A stretch of 14,689 nt of DNA from JABIEQ01 sp964516055. Its GTDB lineage: Bacteria; Patescibacteriota; Patescibacteriia; Magasanikbacterales; UBA922. Below, piece after piece: positions 4,922 through 12,855 of this stretch. The stretch lies in NCBI GenBank assembly GCA_964516055.1, contig CAZEYK010000030.1, positions 1-14,689 of the forward strand, written 5' to 3'. The notes below the pieces were generated by a model, which searched no databases, was not told where the DNA came from, and was given only the letters and a program-made list of their open reading frames with translations. Positions within the stretch are counted from its first letter, which is position 1. Every line of letters starts with the position of its first letter. A program made the position numbers and the translations under genes.

Positions 4922-7900
4922 TTACGATACCGTCTCCGAAGAATCAATGGTATCAGTACCTTCATGAACAAACCATAGATACAATACAGGAAATACCCCA
5001 AGAGTAAGAACAGCAGACAAAGAAAGTCCAAACACAATAGCCCAGGCAAAACCAGACCACACAGGATCACCAATAATAGTAAGTGATCCCAATACCGTAG
5101 TAAGTGATGTCAACAAAATAGGCCGTAATCTATTACGCCCAGCAGTAATCAATGCATCAAAAATAGACGCTCCTGCCTCCCGTTCTTGATTAATATTTTC
5201 AAGAAGAAGAATCGCATTGTTCACCACAATTCCCATAAGAGCAATAAATCCAATCAATGACGTTGCCGTAAGATACGTCCCTTGTGTAACATCAAGCAAC
5301 AAAAATCCAGGCAAAATACCAATAAACGCAAGTGGAATAGTAACAATAATTAATAACGGAATTTTAAATAAACGAAACTGAGCAACAAGTACCGCAAAAA
5401 TAAGAAAAAAGGCAAATAACATCGCAAGACCAAGATCACGAAAATTTTCAAGAGTCATTTCCCATTCTCCTCCCCACTGTACGTTATACCGTGTGCCATC
5501 CTCAAGAATGTACTGAATCCCAAACAAATTCCAAGAAACATCTTGCACCGCAAACGGAAGATCTTGCTTGTTCACAAGTGCCCGAATAGCATCAATACTC
5601 GCATATACAATACTCCGATGTTGCATTTCTCCCGTAATGTATACCGTAGGACGTGCATCATCCCGATACAACGTATCTCGCTGTGCATGTTGTGATTCTA
5701 TGAGTAAACTTGTTATAGGGACCATTGCCCCAGCATCACTTTTTATTCGTACGTCAGCAATATCGGCACGACTATCTTTATCAGCCAACGTTGTTCGAAC
5801 AATCACACTCCCTGGTTCTGAACTACTGACATGATAATATTGCCCAACCACCGTATCATGGAGAACAGAATACAATGTTGACTGAATTGAAGCGACAGAA
5901 ACCCCAACAGCATTTGCTTTTTCCGTATCAACAGAATATGAATGAGTAAGATACGGAACAGCAACGGATGTTCGCACATCAACCAAACCGTCAACATGGT
6001 TTGCAACATCATAGACATATGACACCAACTGTTTCCGTTCAGGAGTATCTGGCCCTTGTATTTTGGCCACAAACGTTGCCTGAACAGGTGGACCTGGTGG
6101 ATCTTCCAACACGGTAATCCGAACACCTTGAGCACGCATTTGTTGAACAACAGAATCATCATGTAACCTATCACGAAGAGCAAAAACAATATCTTCAGAA
6201 GATGTACGTCGAATATCCTTATGGGTAAGATTTACTCGAATAGTTGCCTGATTCGAACCATTTCTCATCGTGGCACTCTTAAACAATCCATTAAAATCAA
6301 TAACCGGTGCTTCTCCAACAAATAACTGCATAGTAAGCACCTCTTCATCTTGAGCAATAATAGTACTAATACTATGGGCTATTGCTGCCGTCCGTTCCAA
6401 ATCAGTATTATCAGCAGCATCAACATACACATAAAATTGATTTTTATCTGCCGTTGGCAACATTTTAAAATGAACAAGCTGAAAAAGTGGAAATAACAAC
6501 ATCACCATAAGTAATCCAAACACACCAAAGATAAACAGTCTTTGCAACGAAATAGACCGTAACAATTTGGCAAGCACAGTAGCATACCATGCAGAAAGAT
6601 GGCTAAAAAATTGTTGAAACACTGATTTCTTTTTGGTAATAAACGTTGGCGTAGATTTATCCTTCCGAATAAACAAAAAGGCAACAAATGGCGTAAGGAC
6701 ATACGCAATTCCCAAAGAAGCAATAAGTGCCACCGGAACAAAAATTGACAATGGTCCCATATACTCCCCCATCATGCCGCTAATTTGAGAAGTCGGCAAA
6801 AAAACAATAACAGAAGTTACCGTAGACAACAGTAACCCCATGCCAACTTCATTCACTCCCTGTATGACAGCCGTATGAGCCGTATCTCCTTGTTGAACAT
6901 GACTAAAAATATTTTCAATCACAACCGTTGCCGAATCAACCAATAATCCAAGAGATAAAATAAGTGCAAACAACGTAATTCTATTAATTGTTTCCCCAAA
7001 TAAATAGCCAACAAAAAATACCCATCCAAGTGTAAGCGGAATAGCCAAAACAACAAGAAATGCCGGACGTTTCCCCAAAAAAAGAAATAATACAAAACCC
7101 ACAATAAAAATACTCATTGCTAAATTTCCCCCCAATCCCTGAATGGATTCTTTTGCCACGGTTGCGGTATTTCTATATTCAGTTAACTGAAAAGACTGAT
7201 ACTCCTTCGACGACAAAAGAACCTCAAGTTCTTCTTCTACCTGCTTCGCAACAGTAATAGAATTTTCTCCCGCACGTTTGGCAATCGACAAAAAGACAGT
7301 ATTATCTTTAGTAATATCACCTGTATCATTTTTATGTAATACCCCAATATATGAAGTTGCCCGAGAAAATCCATCATACACAGAAGCAACATCACGTAAC
7401 CTAACGCCAGGGGCAATAACCATATTCGCGACATCATCCGCCGTAGTCACCCGTCCATCAATTTCAATAGCCGTTTTAGTAATGCCATTTTCTATAACGC
7501 CCAATGGCATAAGCATATTATGCACCCGAAGTACATTCGACACATCATCAAGAGATATGCCTCGTTCATTCAACGCCGTAATCTGAACAACAATATGCAG
7601 TGCTCGCGACTCTCCCCCATGAATATTGATATTTGCCACTCCAGAAACATGCTTCAACTCTCCCGATAAACGTACCACCGCCTCACGAATCTCTGACTGA
7701 CTAAGAGAAGGATGCGTAAATCCATATGTCAAAATAGGAACGCTATCAGGATCCACAGTCATAATATGCGGTTGAGAAATCAAATAGGGTGATTCATCAA
7801 CATGATCAGAAAGCTTAGTACGCAACAATGTCTTTGCATCTTCCGGATCAAAACCTACCGTAAACTGCACAGACACAAGAGCATATCCTCCATCAAATGA

Positions 7901-8167
7901 ACGAGATTGAATAGCATCAACACCAGCAATATCCAAAATAGTTTCTTCCAGCTCTTTTGTAACAAATGTTTCTACATCAGCAGAAGTCGCGCCAGGATAA
8001 TCTACACGAACTACAAATGCGGGCATAACTATTTCTGGATTGTATTGTTTTGGAGTAATAATATAACTCCCAATACCAACAACAATAGACAATATTAACA
8101 ATAAATACGCCAATGGATGATTATGGATAATAAACTGAACAATTTTCCCAGAAAAATTTAATTTCAT
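4922..8167 (-). CDS. RND-family efflux permease (AcrB/MmpL-superfamily, HAE/HME-like)
   Basis: A 1081-residue inner-membrane proton-antiport pump of normal RND length, with the duplicated architecture: TM1 (about 18-37), a large periplasmic loop, a TM2-TM6 bundle (about 347-500), TM7 (about 544-566), a second loop, and a C-terminal TM8-TM12 bundle (about 910-1066). Signature regions are the porter start (NPEIVMPAF then YPGATSADVE, 43-66), TM4 GLLVDSATVVIEN (407-419) and TM10 MGIVVNNAILLLEN (978-991). In TM4, D411 aligns with AcrB D407 while D408 is S412; AcrB K940 aligns with N983. The start ATG at 8167 has GAGG 8 nt upstream, inside the final codons of the fusion-protein gene, whose stop is 2 nt away. 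It is the last certain gene of the csoR-like operon. Substrate cannot be told; drugs, metals or thiol compounds are all possible. Confidence 0.93.
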   Translation of the reverse strand: MKLNFSGKIVQFIIHNHPLAYLLLILSIVVGIGSYIITPKQYNPEIVMPAFVVRVDYPGATSADVETFVTKELEETILDIAGVDAIQSRSFDGGYALVSVQFTVGFDPEDAKTLLRTKLSDHVDESPYLISQPHIMTVDPDSVPILTYGFTHPSLSQSEIREAVVRLSGELKHVSGVANINIHGGESRALHIVVQITALNERGISLDDVSNVLRVHNMLMPLGVIENGITKTAIEIDGRVTTADDVANMVIAPGVRLRDVASVYDGFSRATSYIGVLHKNDTGDITKDNTVFLSIAKRAGENSITVAKQVEEELEVLLSSKEYQSFQLTEYRNTATVAKESIQGLGGNLAMSIFIVGFVLFLFLGKRPAFLVVLAIPLTLGWVFFVGYLFGETINRITLFALILSLGLLVDSATVVIENIFSHVQQGDTAHTAVIQGVNEVGMGLLLSTVTSVIVFLPTSQISGMMGEYMGPLSIFVPVALIASLGIAYVLTPFVAFLFIRKDKSTPTFITKKKSVFQQFFSHLSAWYATVLAKLLRSISLQRLFIFGVFGLLMVMLLFPLFQLVHFKMLPTADKNQFYVYVDAADNTDLERTAAIAHSISTIIAQDEEVLTMQLFVGEAPVIDFNGLFKSATMRNGSNQATIRVNLTHKDIRRTSSEDIVFALRDRLHDDSVVQQMRAQGVRITVLEDPPGPPVQATFVAKIQGPDTPERKQLVSYVYDVANHVDGLVDVRTSVAVPYLTHSYSVDTEKANAVGVSVASIQSTLYSVLHDTVVGQYYHVSSSEPGSVIVRTTLADKDSRADIADVRIKSDAGAMVPITSLLIESQHAQRDTLYRDDARPTVYITGEMQHRSIVYASIDAIRALVNKQDLPFAVQDVSWNLFGIQYILEDGTRYNVQWGGEWEMTLENFRDLGLAMLFAFFLIFAVLVAQFRLFKIPLLIIVTIPLAFIGILPGFLLLDVTQGTYLTATSLIGFIALMGIVVNNAILLLENINQEREAGASIFDALITAGRNRLRPILLTSLTTVLGSLTIIGDPVWSGFAWAIVFGLSLSAVLTLGVFPVLYLWFVHEGTDTIDSSETVS

Positions 8168-8169
8168 AT

Positions 8170-9990
8170 TTAATACCTCGGATACACCAACGTAATCCCA
8201 TCATGCAAAGAAGATGCCTGAATATAATAGGCAGACCCAATATCTTCAATAACTGTTACCGAATACACTTGCCCGTGATCATCATATAGTGCCGCTCCAT
8301 CTGGAGTAAAACCGACATACTCAATAGGAACACGAAAAGTATTATTCACCACATTCTCAGAAATATGAGTAAATACCACCGATACAATACCTCCCAACAG
8401 CCAGGTATCAGAAATTCCCGACGGGAGAAGTATTTCAATAGCAACTGTATAATTCTGTGTATCAACCGCAGGATATATACGAGAAATAGTAGCGTCAACA
8501 CGACGAGAAGTATTTCTTTCTTTCACTGTCACAACGTCTCCTACATGTAACTGTTTGGAGATAATATCACTCACCTTCATATGCACTTCACGTTGCCCCT
8601 CACTTGCCAACGTAGCAATTGGCATACCCGGATACACAACATCTCCTTGATCAACAAAACGTTCAGTCACAATGCCTCCAAATGGTGCCGTAATACGCGC
8701 ATCATCCATACGAAGTGCTGTCCCTCGTGCATTTGCTTCAAGCTGTCGAATTTGTACACTAATTTGAGCAAGGGCACTCACTTGTTCCTGTTCTCCCATA
8801 TGAAAACTTTGTTCTGCTTGTGATATCTGTTTCGCCAGAACATCAAGTTCTCCTTGAAGTTTTGTACGCTCTATTTCAGAAGCAGCAAAAACTGTTTCAA
8901 CACGCGTATTGGCAGATTCCACTGCTGTTTGTGCTATTCGTAATTGTGAATCAAATGTTTCGTTAATGCGTGTTTTTTCAAGAAGTACAGCACGAACACC
9001 CGTATTTTCTGATGAAAGAAGGACCCCTTGTACCGCAGCTCCTTGTGAAATAATAATTGATTTCATATCTTCAACATCCTGAAAAATACTCAACGTAGCG
9101 TCAAGAGTAAACCGTGTAAATTTCAATGATTCTTGAACAGACAATAACAACGTTTCTGTCTCACCCAAAAGGGCATCCCATTGATCTCGTGTATATCCAT
9201 CTCCATCAATCGTCATCGTATTATAAAGAGATCCAAACGTATCATAAAGATCATTTGTTTTACGTACATGTTCTATAGCAATATTTTTTGTATTACTATC
9301 TAGTGTTCCAAGATATCTTTCAAAATCATACTCATAAACGCTGTAGCCATCTATCCCAAATATTTTATTCATTTCATTCAAGGCATCAGTAGAAACAATA
9401 TATGATGCTCGCACAGCATCAGGCACATGTCCATACAACGCATCAAGCGCAATAGCTCGTTGTCTTTCTATTTCTTCTACCGACACGACGGCAGTCATAC
9501 GAGCGACAGCGGCCTCTGCTTCCTGTGCCTGAAGACGCACATCAAGATTTTTTTGTTGCGCCAAAATAATGTCATATTGATTACGAGTAATATCAATAGC
9601 ATCAGACAACACATCTATCCTATTTGTACTTGCTTTTTGTTGTGCAGCATAAAAAGAATCAAGTGCAGAGAGTTGCCCCATTGCCCCAGTATAAAGAACA
9701 GATTCATCATCAGCATTAAGTTGTACAAGCACATCACCCGTTTGTACACTATCCCCTGCATATATCTGTACCCCGTCAACAACGCCACCAACTTCAGCTT
9801 TTACCGTAACCTCTTGTGATGCAGCAACTATCCCCGAAAGAGAAATTTCAGAATCATAGGCGACTCCAGAAAGAGTAAATAATGGAGGAGTAAACGTATA
9901 CGCAACTTTTTCCTCCTGATTTCGACTATGCAAAACAACAATAATTATTGCAAATATACTAAATAGCACCAATATTTTTTTTATAAACAT
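8170..9990 (-). CDS. HlyD/AcrA-type membrane fusion protein with an extra-long helical arm
   Basis: The periplasmic/extracytoplasmic adaptor expected to pair with the RND permease encoded 2 nt downstream. From the ATG at 9990 it has 606 residues: an N-terminal membrane anchor (about 5-20) without a lipobox cysteine, first half of the biotinyl-lipoyl domain at about 58-92 (EVGGVVDGVQIYAGDSVQ region), a long mostly helical insert at about 96-425 rich in Gln, Glu, Ala and Arg, second lipoyl half at about 430-462 (TAPFGGIVTERFVDQGD), then beta-barrel and membrane-proximal domains to the end. Typical adaptors have about 350-420 residues, so the insert is roughly 200 residues longer than usual. A TTG at 10002 directly after the upstream stop would add four residues. 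No Shine-Dalgarno is visible at either start. No TolC-like partner is encoded in the window. Confidence 0.88.
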   Translation of the reverse strand: MFIKKILVLFSIFAIIIVVLHSRNQEEKVAYTFTPPLFTLSGVAYDSEISLSGIVAASQEVTVKAEVGGVVDGVQIYAGDSVQTGDVLVQLNADDESVLYTGAMGQLSALDSFYAAQQKASTNRIDVLSDAIDITRNQYDIILAQQKNLDVRLQAQEAEAAVARMTAVVSVEEIERQRAIALDALYGHVPDAVRASYIVSTDALNEMNKIFGIDGYSVYEYDFERYLGTLDSNTKNIAIEHVRKTNDLYDTFGSLYNTMTIDGDGYTRDQWDALLGETETLLLSVQESLKFTRFTLDATLSIFQDVEDMKSIIISQGAAVQGVLLSSENTGVRAVLLEKTRINETFDSQLRIAQTAVESANTRVETVFAASEIERTKLQGELDVLAKQISQAEQSFHMGEQEQVSALAQISVQIRQLEANARGTALRMDDARITAPFGGIVTERFVDQGDVVYPGMPIATLASEGQREVHMKVSDIISKQLHVGDVVTVKERNTSRRVDATISRIYPAVDTQNYTVAIEILLPSGISDTWLLGGIVSVVFTHISENVVNNTFRVPIEYVGFTPDGAALYDDHGQVYSVTVIEDIGSAYYIQASSLHDGITLVYPRY

Positions 9991-10002
9991 AGAATATGTC
10001 AA

Positions 10003-10236
10003 CTATTTTTTCACTGTGCAAGGTAACCCAAAAAGCTGCAAAACTATCGCCATTGGACACCACCCCGTAATTGAAAAAACTATTTGCATGAAACCCACCA
10101 CAATAGCAAGGAAAAAAAATCCACTATGGACATAATATCCAAGGAGCACAGCCGCTATAACAATGATCCCTGCAATACAAAACAATACCCTAAGTACAGG
10201 AGCCTGTTGCCAATGCGTTCGTGATATATGCTTCAT
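10003..10236 (-). CDS. DUF2892 (YgaP-type) two-helix membrane protein
   Basis: A 77-residue protein with a short polar N-terminus, two transmembrane helices (about 15-34 and 38-58) and the family signature TGWCPM (57-62) followed by a short amphipathic tail with a second cysteine, C73. DUF2892 is the membrane part of E. coli YgaP, where it is fused to a rhodanese sulfurtransferase, and free-standing copies are often near sulfur-transfer genes. Here there is no rhodanese domain. Its ATG overlaps the TGA of the repressor gene (10233-10236) and its stop abuts the start region of the adaptor gene, so it is embedded in the operon. It may handle sulfane sulfur or simply interact with the pump; neither is shown. 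Confidence 0.85.
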   Translation of the reverse strand: MKHISRTHWQQAPVLRVLFCIAGIIVIAAVLLGYYVHSGFFFLAIVVGFMQIVFSITGWCPMAIVLQLFGLPCTVKK

Positions 10237-10484
10237 AGCGTTCCATACAATTTAAGAATATCTGAAATGAGCGCTTCTTTTTGTGCTGTTTCCTTTGTGA
10301 CACATTTTTCCAAAGCTTCTTTGGCAATAATATCGCCAACAGAACGAACTCCCTTTACCACAGCCTTTACCTGAGTAAGCACTTTCGTACACTCTGCTTC
10401 CTCTTGGATAAGACGTTCAAGTCCCGTAATTTGCCCTTGAATAATGTGTAACCGTCTAATGATTTTTGTATATTCTTCTTTCAT
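10233..10484 (-). CDS. CsoR/FrmR-family repressor, CstR-like cysteine pair without the copper-ligand histidine
   Basis: An 83-residue all-helical DNA-binding protein of the DUF156 family, which forms tetramers and represses by binding GC-tract operators. The family start RRLHIIQGQITGLERLI (10-26) is clear. C32 and C61 occupy the positions of the copper-CsoR ligands C36 and C65 of M. tuberculosis, with identical spacing (29). The residue four before the second cysteine, the His ligand in CsoR and FrmR, is A57 here. Two Cys without His is the pattern of CstR, a persulfide/polysulfide sensor that reacts through a di- or trisulfide bridge. There is also no Pro2 as in formaldehyde-sensing FrmR. 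It is first in the operon, just downstream of a palindromic operator, so it probably represses itself and the pump. Ends in TGA overlapping the next ATG. Confidence 0.9.
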   Translation of the reverse strand: MKEEYTKIIRRLHIIQGQITGLERLIQEEAECTKVLTQVKAVVKGVRSVGDIIAKEALEKCVTKETAQKEALISDILKLYGTL

Positions 10485-10507
10485 AAAAAAAATTAATGAG
10501 TAATCAG

Positions 10508-10536
10508 ACTATACCCCCCTGGGGTATACTTGTCAA
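10508..10536 (-). promoter_or_regulatory. Promoter of the csoR-like/efflux operon
   Basis: On the minus strand, TTGACA (10536-10531), an exact -35 consensus, is followed by a 17-nt spacer and TATAGT (10513-10508), one base from the -10 consensus. The start point would be near 10501, leaving a leader of about 16 nt with no Shine-Dalgarno before the ATG at 10484. Confidence 0.85.
10510..10528. promoter_or_regulatory. CsoR/CstR-type operator
   Basis: A perfect inverted repeat TATACCCC-CCT-GGGGTATA: C and G tracts flanked by AT arms, the form known for CsoR-family operators. It fills most of the spacer and overlaps the -10 box of the operon promoter, so bound repressor would block RNA polymerase. 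Its position next to the repressor gene implies autoregulation. Confidence 0.85.
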
Positions 10537-10554
10537 GTAATACAACCTGTGAAT

Positions 10555-10587
10555 AACAAAAAAGAACTCGCAACAACGAATTCTTTT
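10555..10587 (-). terminator. Rho-independent terminator of the DedA-PAP2 gene
   Basis: On the minus strand AAAAGAA-T-TCG (10587-10577) pairs with CGA-G-TTCTTTT (10570-10560) around a TTGTTG loop, with one internal mismatch, and six T (10563-10558) run through and past the 3' arm. It lies 35 nt after the stop at 10622 and insulates the efflux operon promoter. Confidence 0.8.
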
Positions 10588-10621
10588 ACATGAAAATCCT
10601 ATTGAAAAAAAACAATACAAC

Positions 10622-12745
10622 CTAATTATCAGAAACAATCGTTATAATATACATATCCCCGTCAGTAAAAAATTGATCCCCGGTAAAATTTGTGCCAAGA
10701 ATAGGATCAACCGTCTTTTCTTTTGTATACTGAAAAGAAACGCCAGACTGCATTATATCTGTAAACAAAAATTCTCTTTCGGTATCAATATCAGGACTAA
10801 TTTGATGAGTAATTCCCCATTTAAGATTTTGATCAAAACTCGCTGTTCCCACATACAGAGTATCGCCCTGCGCGGTAACATAAGGAGTTTTCCAAAATCG
10901 CGCATGGTGTCGTTGTCTTACATTATCTACTTGTGTAGGTTTTTCAAAACCAAAATCATGCGTCTTTGTGTCCCAAAAAGAAGGCGTCATGGGAGCCGTA
11001 TCATATGAATTTTTATATATGGCAGCGCCAGCAATTTTTATGAGTGAATAAAGATCAATTCTATCTGCCAATTTCCAACCAGATTCGTTAAACAATTCAA
11101 TAAATTGTGTATCGTCTTTCGCTAAAATAATAAAATTTATAGGTTCTTGTTGATTACCAGAGAGTGTTTCTGTATATCGCGATTGGAGTGAAGAAAACAC
11201 GTCTGTTGGTTGGCTAACCACAGTAGTACTATCAACAGTATTACCCTGAGAAACAACTATTGTAGACGTATAATGAAACGCAAAGAAAACATATACAAGA
11301 CTAACTCCCCCAACAATACCCCAGGCAGCCAATTTTGCCCGTCGTGTTATGAATTGTGACCTACATAAAGTTGTATTACGACATATATATTCCGTAATAC
11401 TTATTCCGATAATCAACCACAGGAATCCCAACAAGTATCCACTCCACACATCACTCACATAGTGAACACCAAGGTATAAACGACTAAACCCTATTAAGAC
11501 AATAACTAATATACCAACGAAAAAAATATTCACTTTACGTTTCCATGTTTTCACTTCTCGCAAAAGGATATACAAAAGAAATCCATACAACGCAACCGCT
11601 ATGGTTGCATGCCCACTGGGAAATGAAAAAGATTTTTCTATATATACCGCCATTTCTGGTCGTGGACGATGAAACAACCATTTTCCAATATAATTAAAAC
11701 CAATACTACCAGAAACCGTTATAATAAACGGCACAATATACTGTCTTTTCTTAATAACCCAAAATATAAGAAGCGCACAAATAGTTACCAACAACACCAT
11801 CGTTGATTTGCCCAAACAGGTTACCCACAAAAAGATATTCACCAATTCAGTATCTCTAAAAAGGAGCATCAAATGAGAAACACGAATATCAACCGCGGTA
11901 ATCGTATCGGAATTAATAACATCTTCAATTACTCCCCCAAATAATAAAAGCACGTACACAAAAGCAACAAACAAATACGTTGCCATTCTTCCCCAGAATA
12001 CATCTTTTTCAAGACGTTTTTTTATAAAGAGCACCAAATGAGGATGTTTTCGTTTGTATGTTGTTATCTCTTCATTTTGTCCCAAGGCTACCTTCACAGA
12101 TCTCCATAGTGATCGAATAAACCGAAAAATTTTTTGTCCTTTTCGGATAAAGATATATTTTACGATATAAAACAATACAAAAAATAAAAAAAGAAAGAAA
12201 AATAAAAACTCTGTTCTCGATAGCCAAAGTTTTGCGGTATTAAGCGATTGGGCAAAGAAATATCCAGGCAGAATCCATACCAAACTCCATCCAATAGCGC
12301 CCAAAATATTCCAAATAGTAAAAGAAAGCCTTTTCATCCGAAGTATTCCAGCGACGAGTGGCGTAAATTCCTTAAACGTTGGCACAAATCTTCCCAAAAA
12401 AACACTTTTAGCCCCATGTTTATCAAAAAACACACGAGCCTTTTTTATATGATCTGGCGTAATAAACAAAAACCCTTTTGTATAAAGAGTATCACCAAAC
12501 AATCTTCCAATAAAATAATTCAAATTATCTCCAATAACGGCCCCACAAACAGCAAAAAAAATCAGATCTCCAATATCAAAACTCCCCCCAGCAGCCATAG
12601 CCCCCATAAATAAAAGAGCGGTTGAACCAGGGATAAAAAGGCCAACACCAATAAACGTTTCAGACAAAGCAAGAAGAAGGGCTATCCAATAGCCTATAAT
12701 GTGAATATGTTCAATTGTGGGTAACAGTGCATGTACAATATCCAT
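10622..12745 (-). CDS. DedA - PAP2 phosphatase - LssY C-terminal fusion membrane protein
   Basis: A 707-residue polytopic membrane protein from the ATG at 12745 with three modules. Residues 1-200 are a DedA/SNARE-associated domain (FIPGSTAL, IGDNLNYFIGR and the GRFVPTFKEFTPLVAG block), a family linked to lipid-carrier and phospholipid flipping. Residues about 255-455 are a PAP2 acid phosphatase with all three catalytic motifs: KxxxxxxRP (K355 to P363), PSGH (376-379) and SRxxxxxHxxxD (S421, H428, D432). After one more membrane span, about 530-690 is an LssY-type C-terminal domain with the MTPSFW and FGFEKP motifs. Together this suggests dephosphorylation and transport of a lipid phosphate such as undecaprenyl pyrophosphate. 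GAGG just upstream supports the ATG over a TTG at 12754. It is monocistronic, bounded by terminators on both sides. Confidence 0.9.
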   Translation of the reverse strand: MDIVHALLPTIEHIHIIGYWIALLLALSETFIGVGLFIPGSTALLFMGAMAAGGSFDIGDLIFFAVCGAVIGDNLNYFIGRLFGDTLYTKGFLFITPDHIKKARVFFDKHGAKSVFLGRFVPTFKEFTPLVAGILRMKRLSFTIWNILGAIGWSLVWILPGYFFAQSLNTAKLWLSRTEFLFFFLFLFFVLFYIVKYIFIRKGQKIFRFIRSLWRSVKVALGQNEEITTYKRKHPHLVLFIKKRLEKDVFWGRMATYLFVAFVYVLLLFGGVIEDVINSDTITAVDIRVSHLMLLFRDTELVNIFLWVTCLGKSTMVLLVTICALLIFWVIKKRQYIVPFIITVSGSIGFNYIGKWLFHRPRPEMAVYIEKSFSFPSGHATIAVALYGFLLYILLREVKTWKRKVNIFFVGILVIVLIGFSRLYLGVHYVSDVWSGYLLGFLWLIIGISITEYICRNTTLCRSQFITRRAKLAAWGIVGGVSLVYVFFAFHYTSTIVVSQGNTVDSTTVVSQPTDVFSSLQSRYTETLSGNQQEPINFIILAKDDTQFIELFNESGWKLADRIDLYSLIKIAGAAIYKNSYDTAPMTPSFWDTKTHDFGFEKPTQVDNVRQRHHARFWKTPYVTAQGDTLYVGTASFDQNLKWGITHQISPDIDTEREFLFTDIMQSGVSFQYTKEKTVDPILGTNFTGDQFFTDGDMYIITIVSDN

Positions 12746-12785
12746 AGTCCTCAATATAGTACAATATTATGCTCTATTGATAAAG

Positions 12786-12819
12786 AAAAACAATGAATAA
12801 CAAACTCTGTTATGCATTG
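12786..12819 (-). terminator. Rho-independent terminator of the lipoprotein gene
   Basis: On the minus strand CAATG-C-ATAACA (12819-12808) pairs with TGTTAT-T-CATTG (12802-12791) around a 5-nt loop with one mismatch, and is followed by five T (12790-12786). It lies 37 nt after the stop at 12856 and before the DedA-PAP2 gene. Confidence 0.8.
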
Positions 12820-12855
12820 CTACATACCTCAACAATATAGCTGAAGCTACTCCGT

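Noticed and set aside
5568..7586. Several short + and minus frames inside the RND permease gene
   Set aside because: They are shadows of the permease frame, with no ribosome-binding sites and no domain-like sequence.
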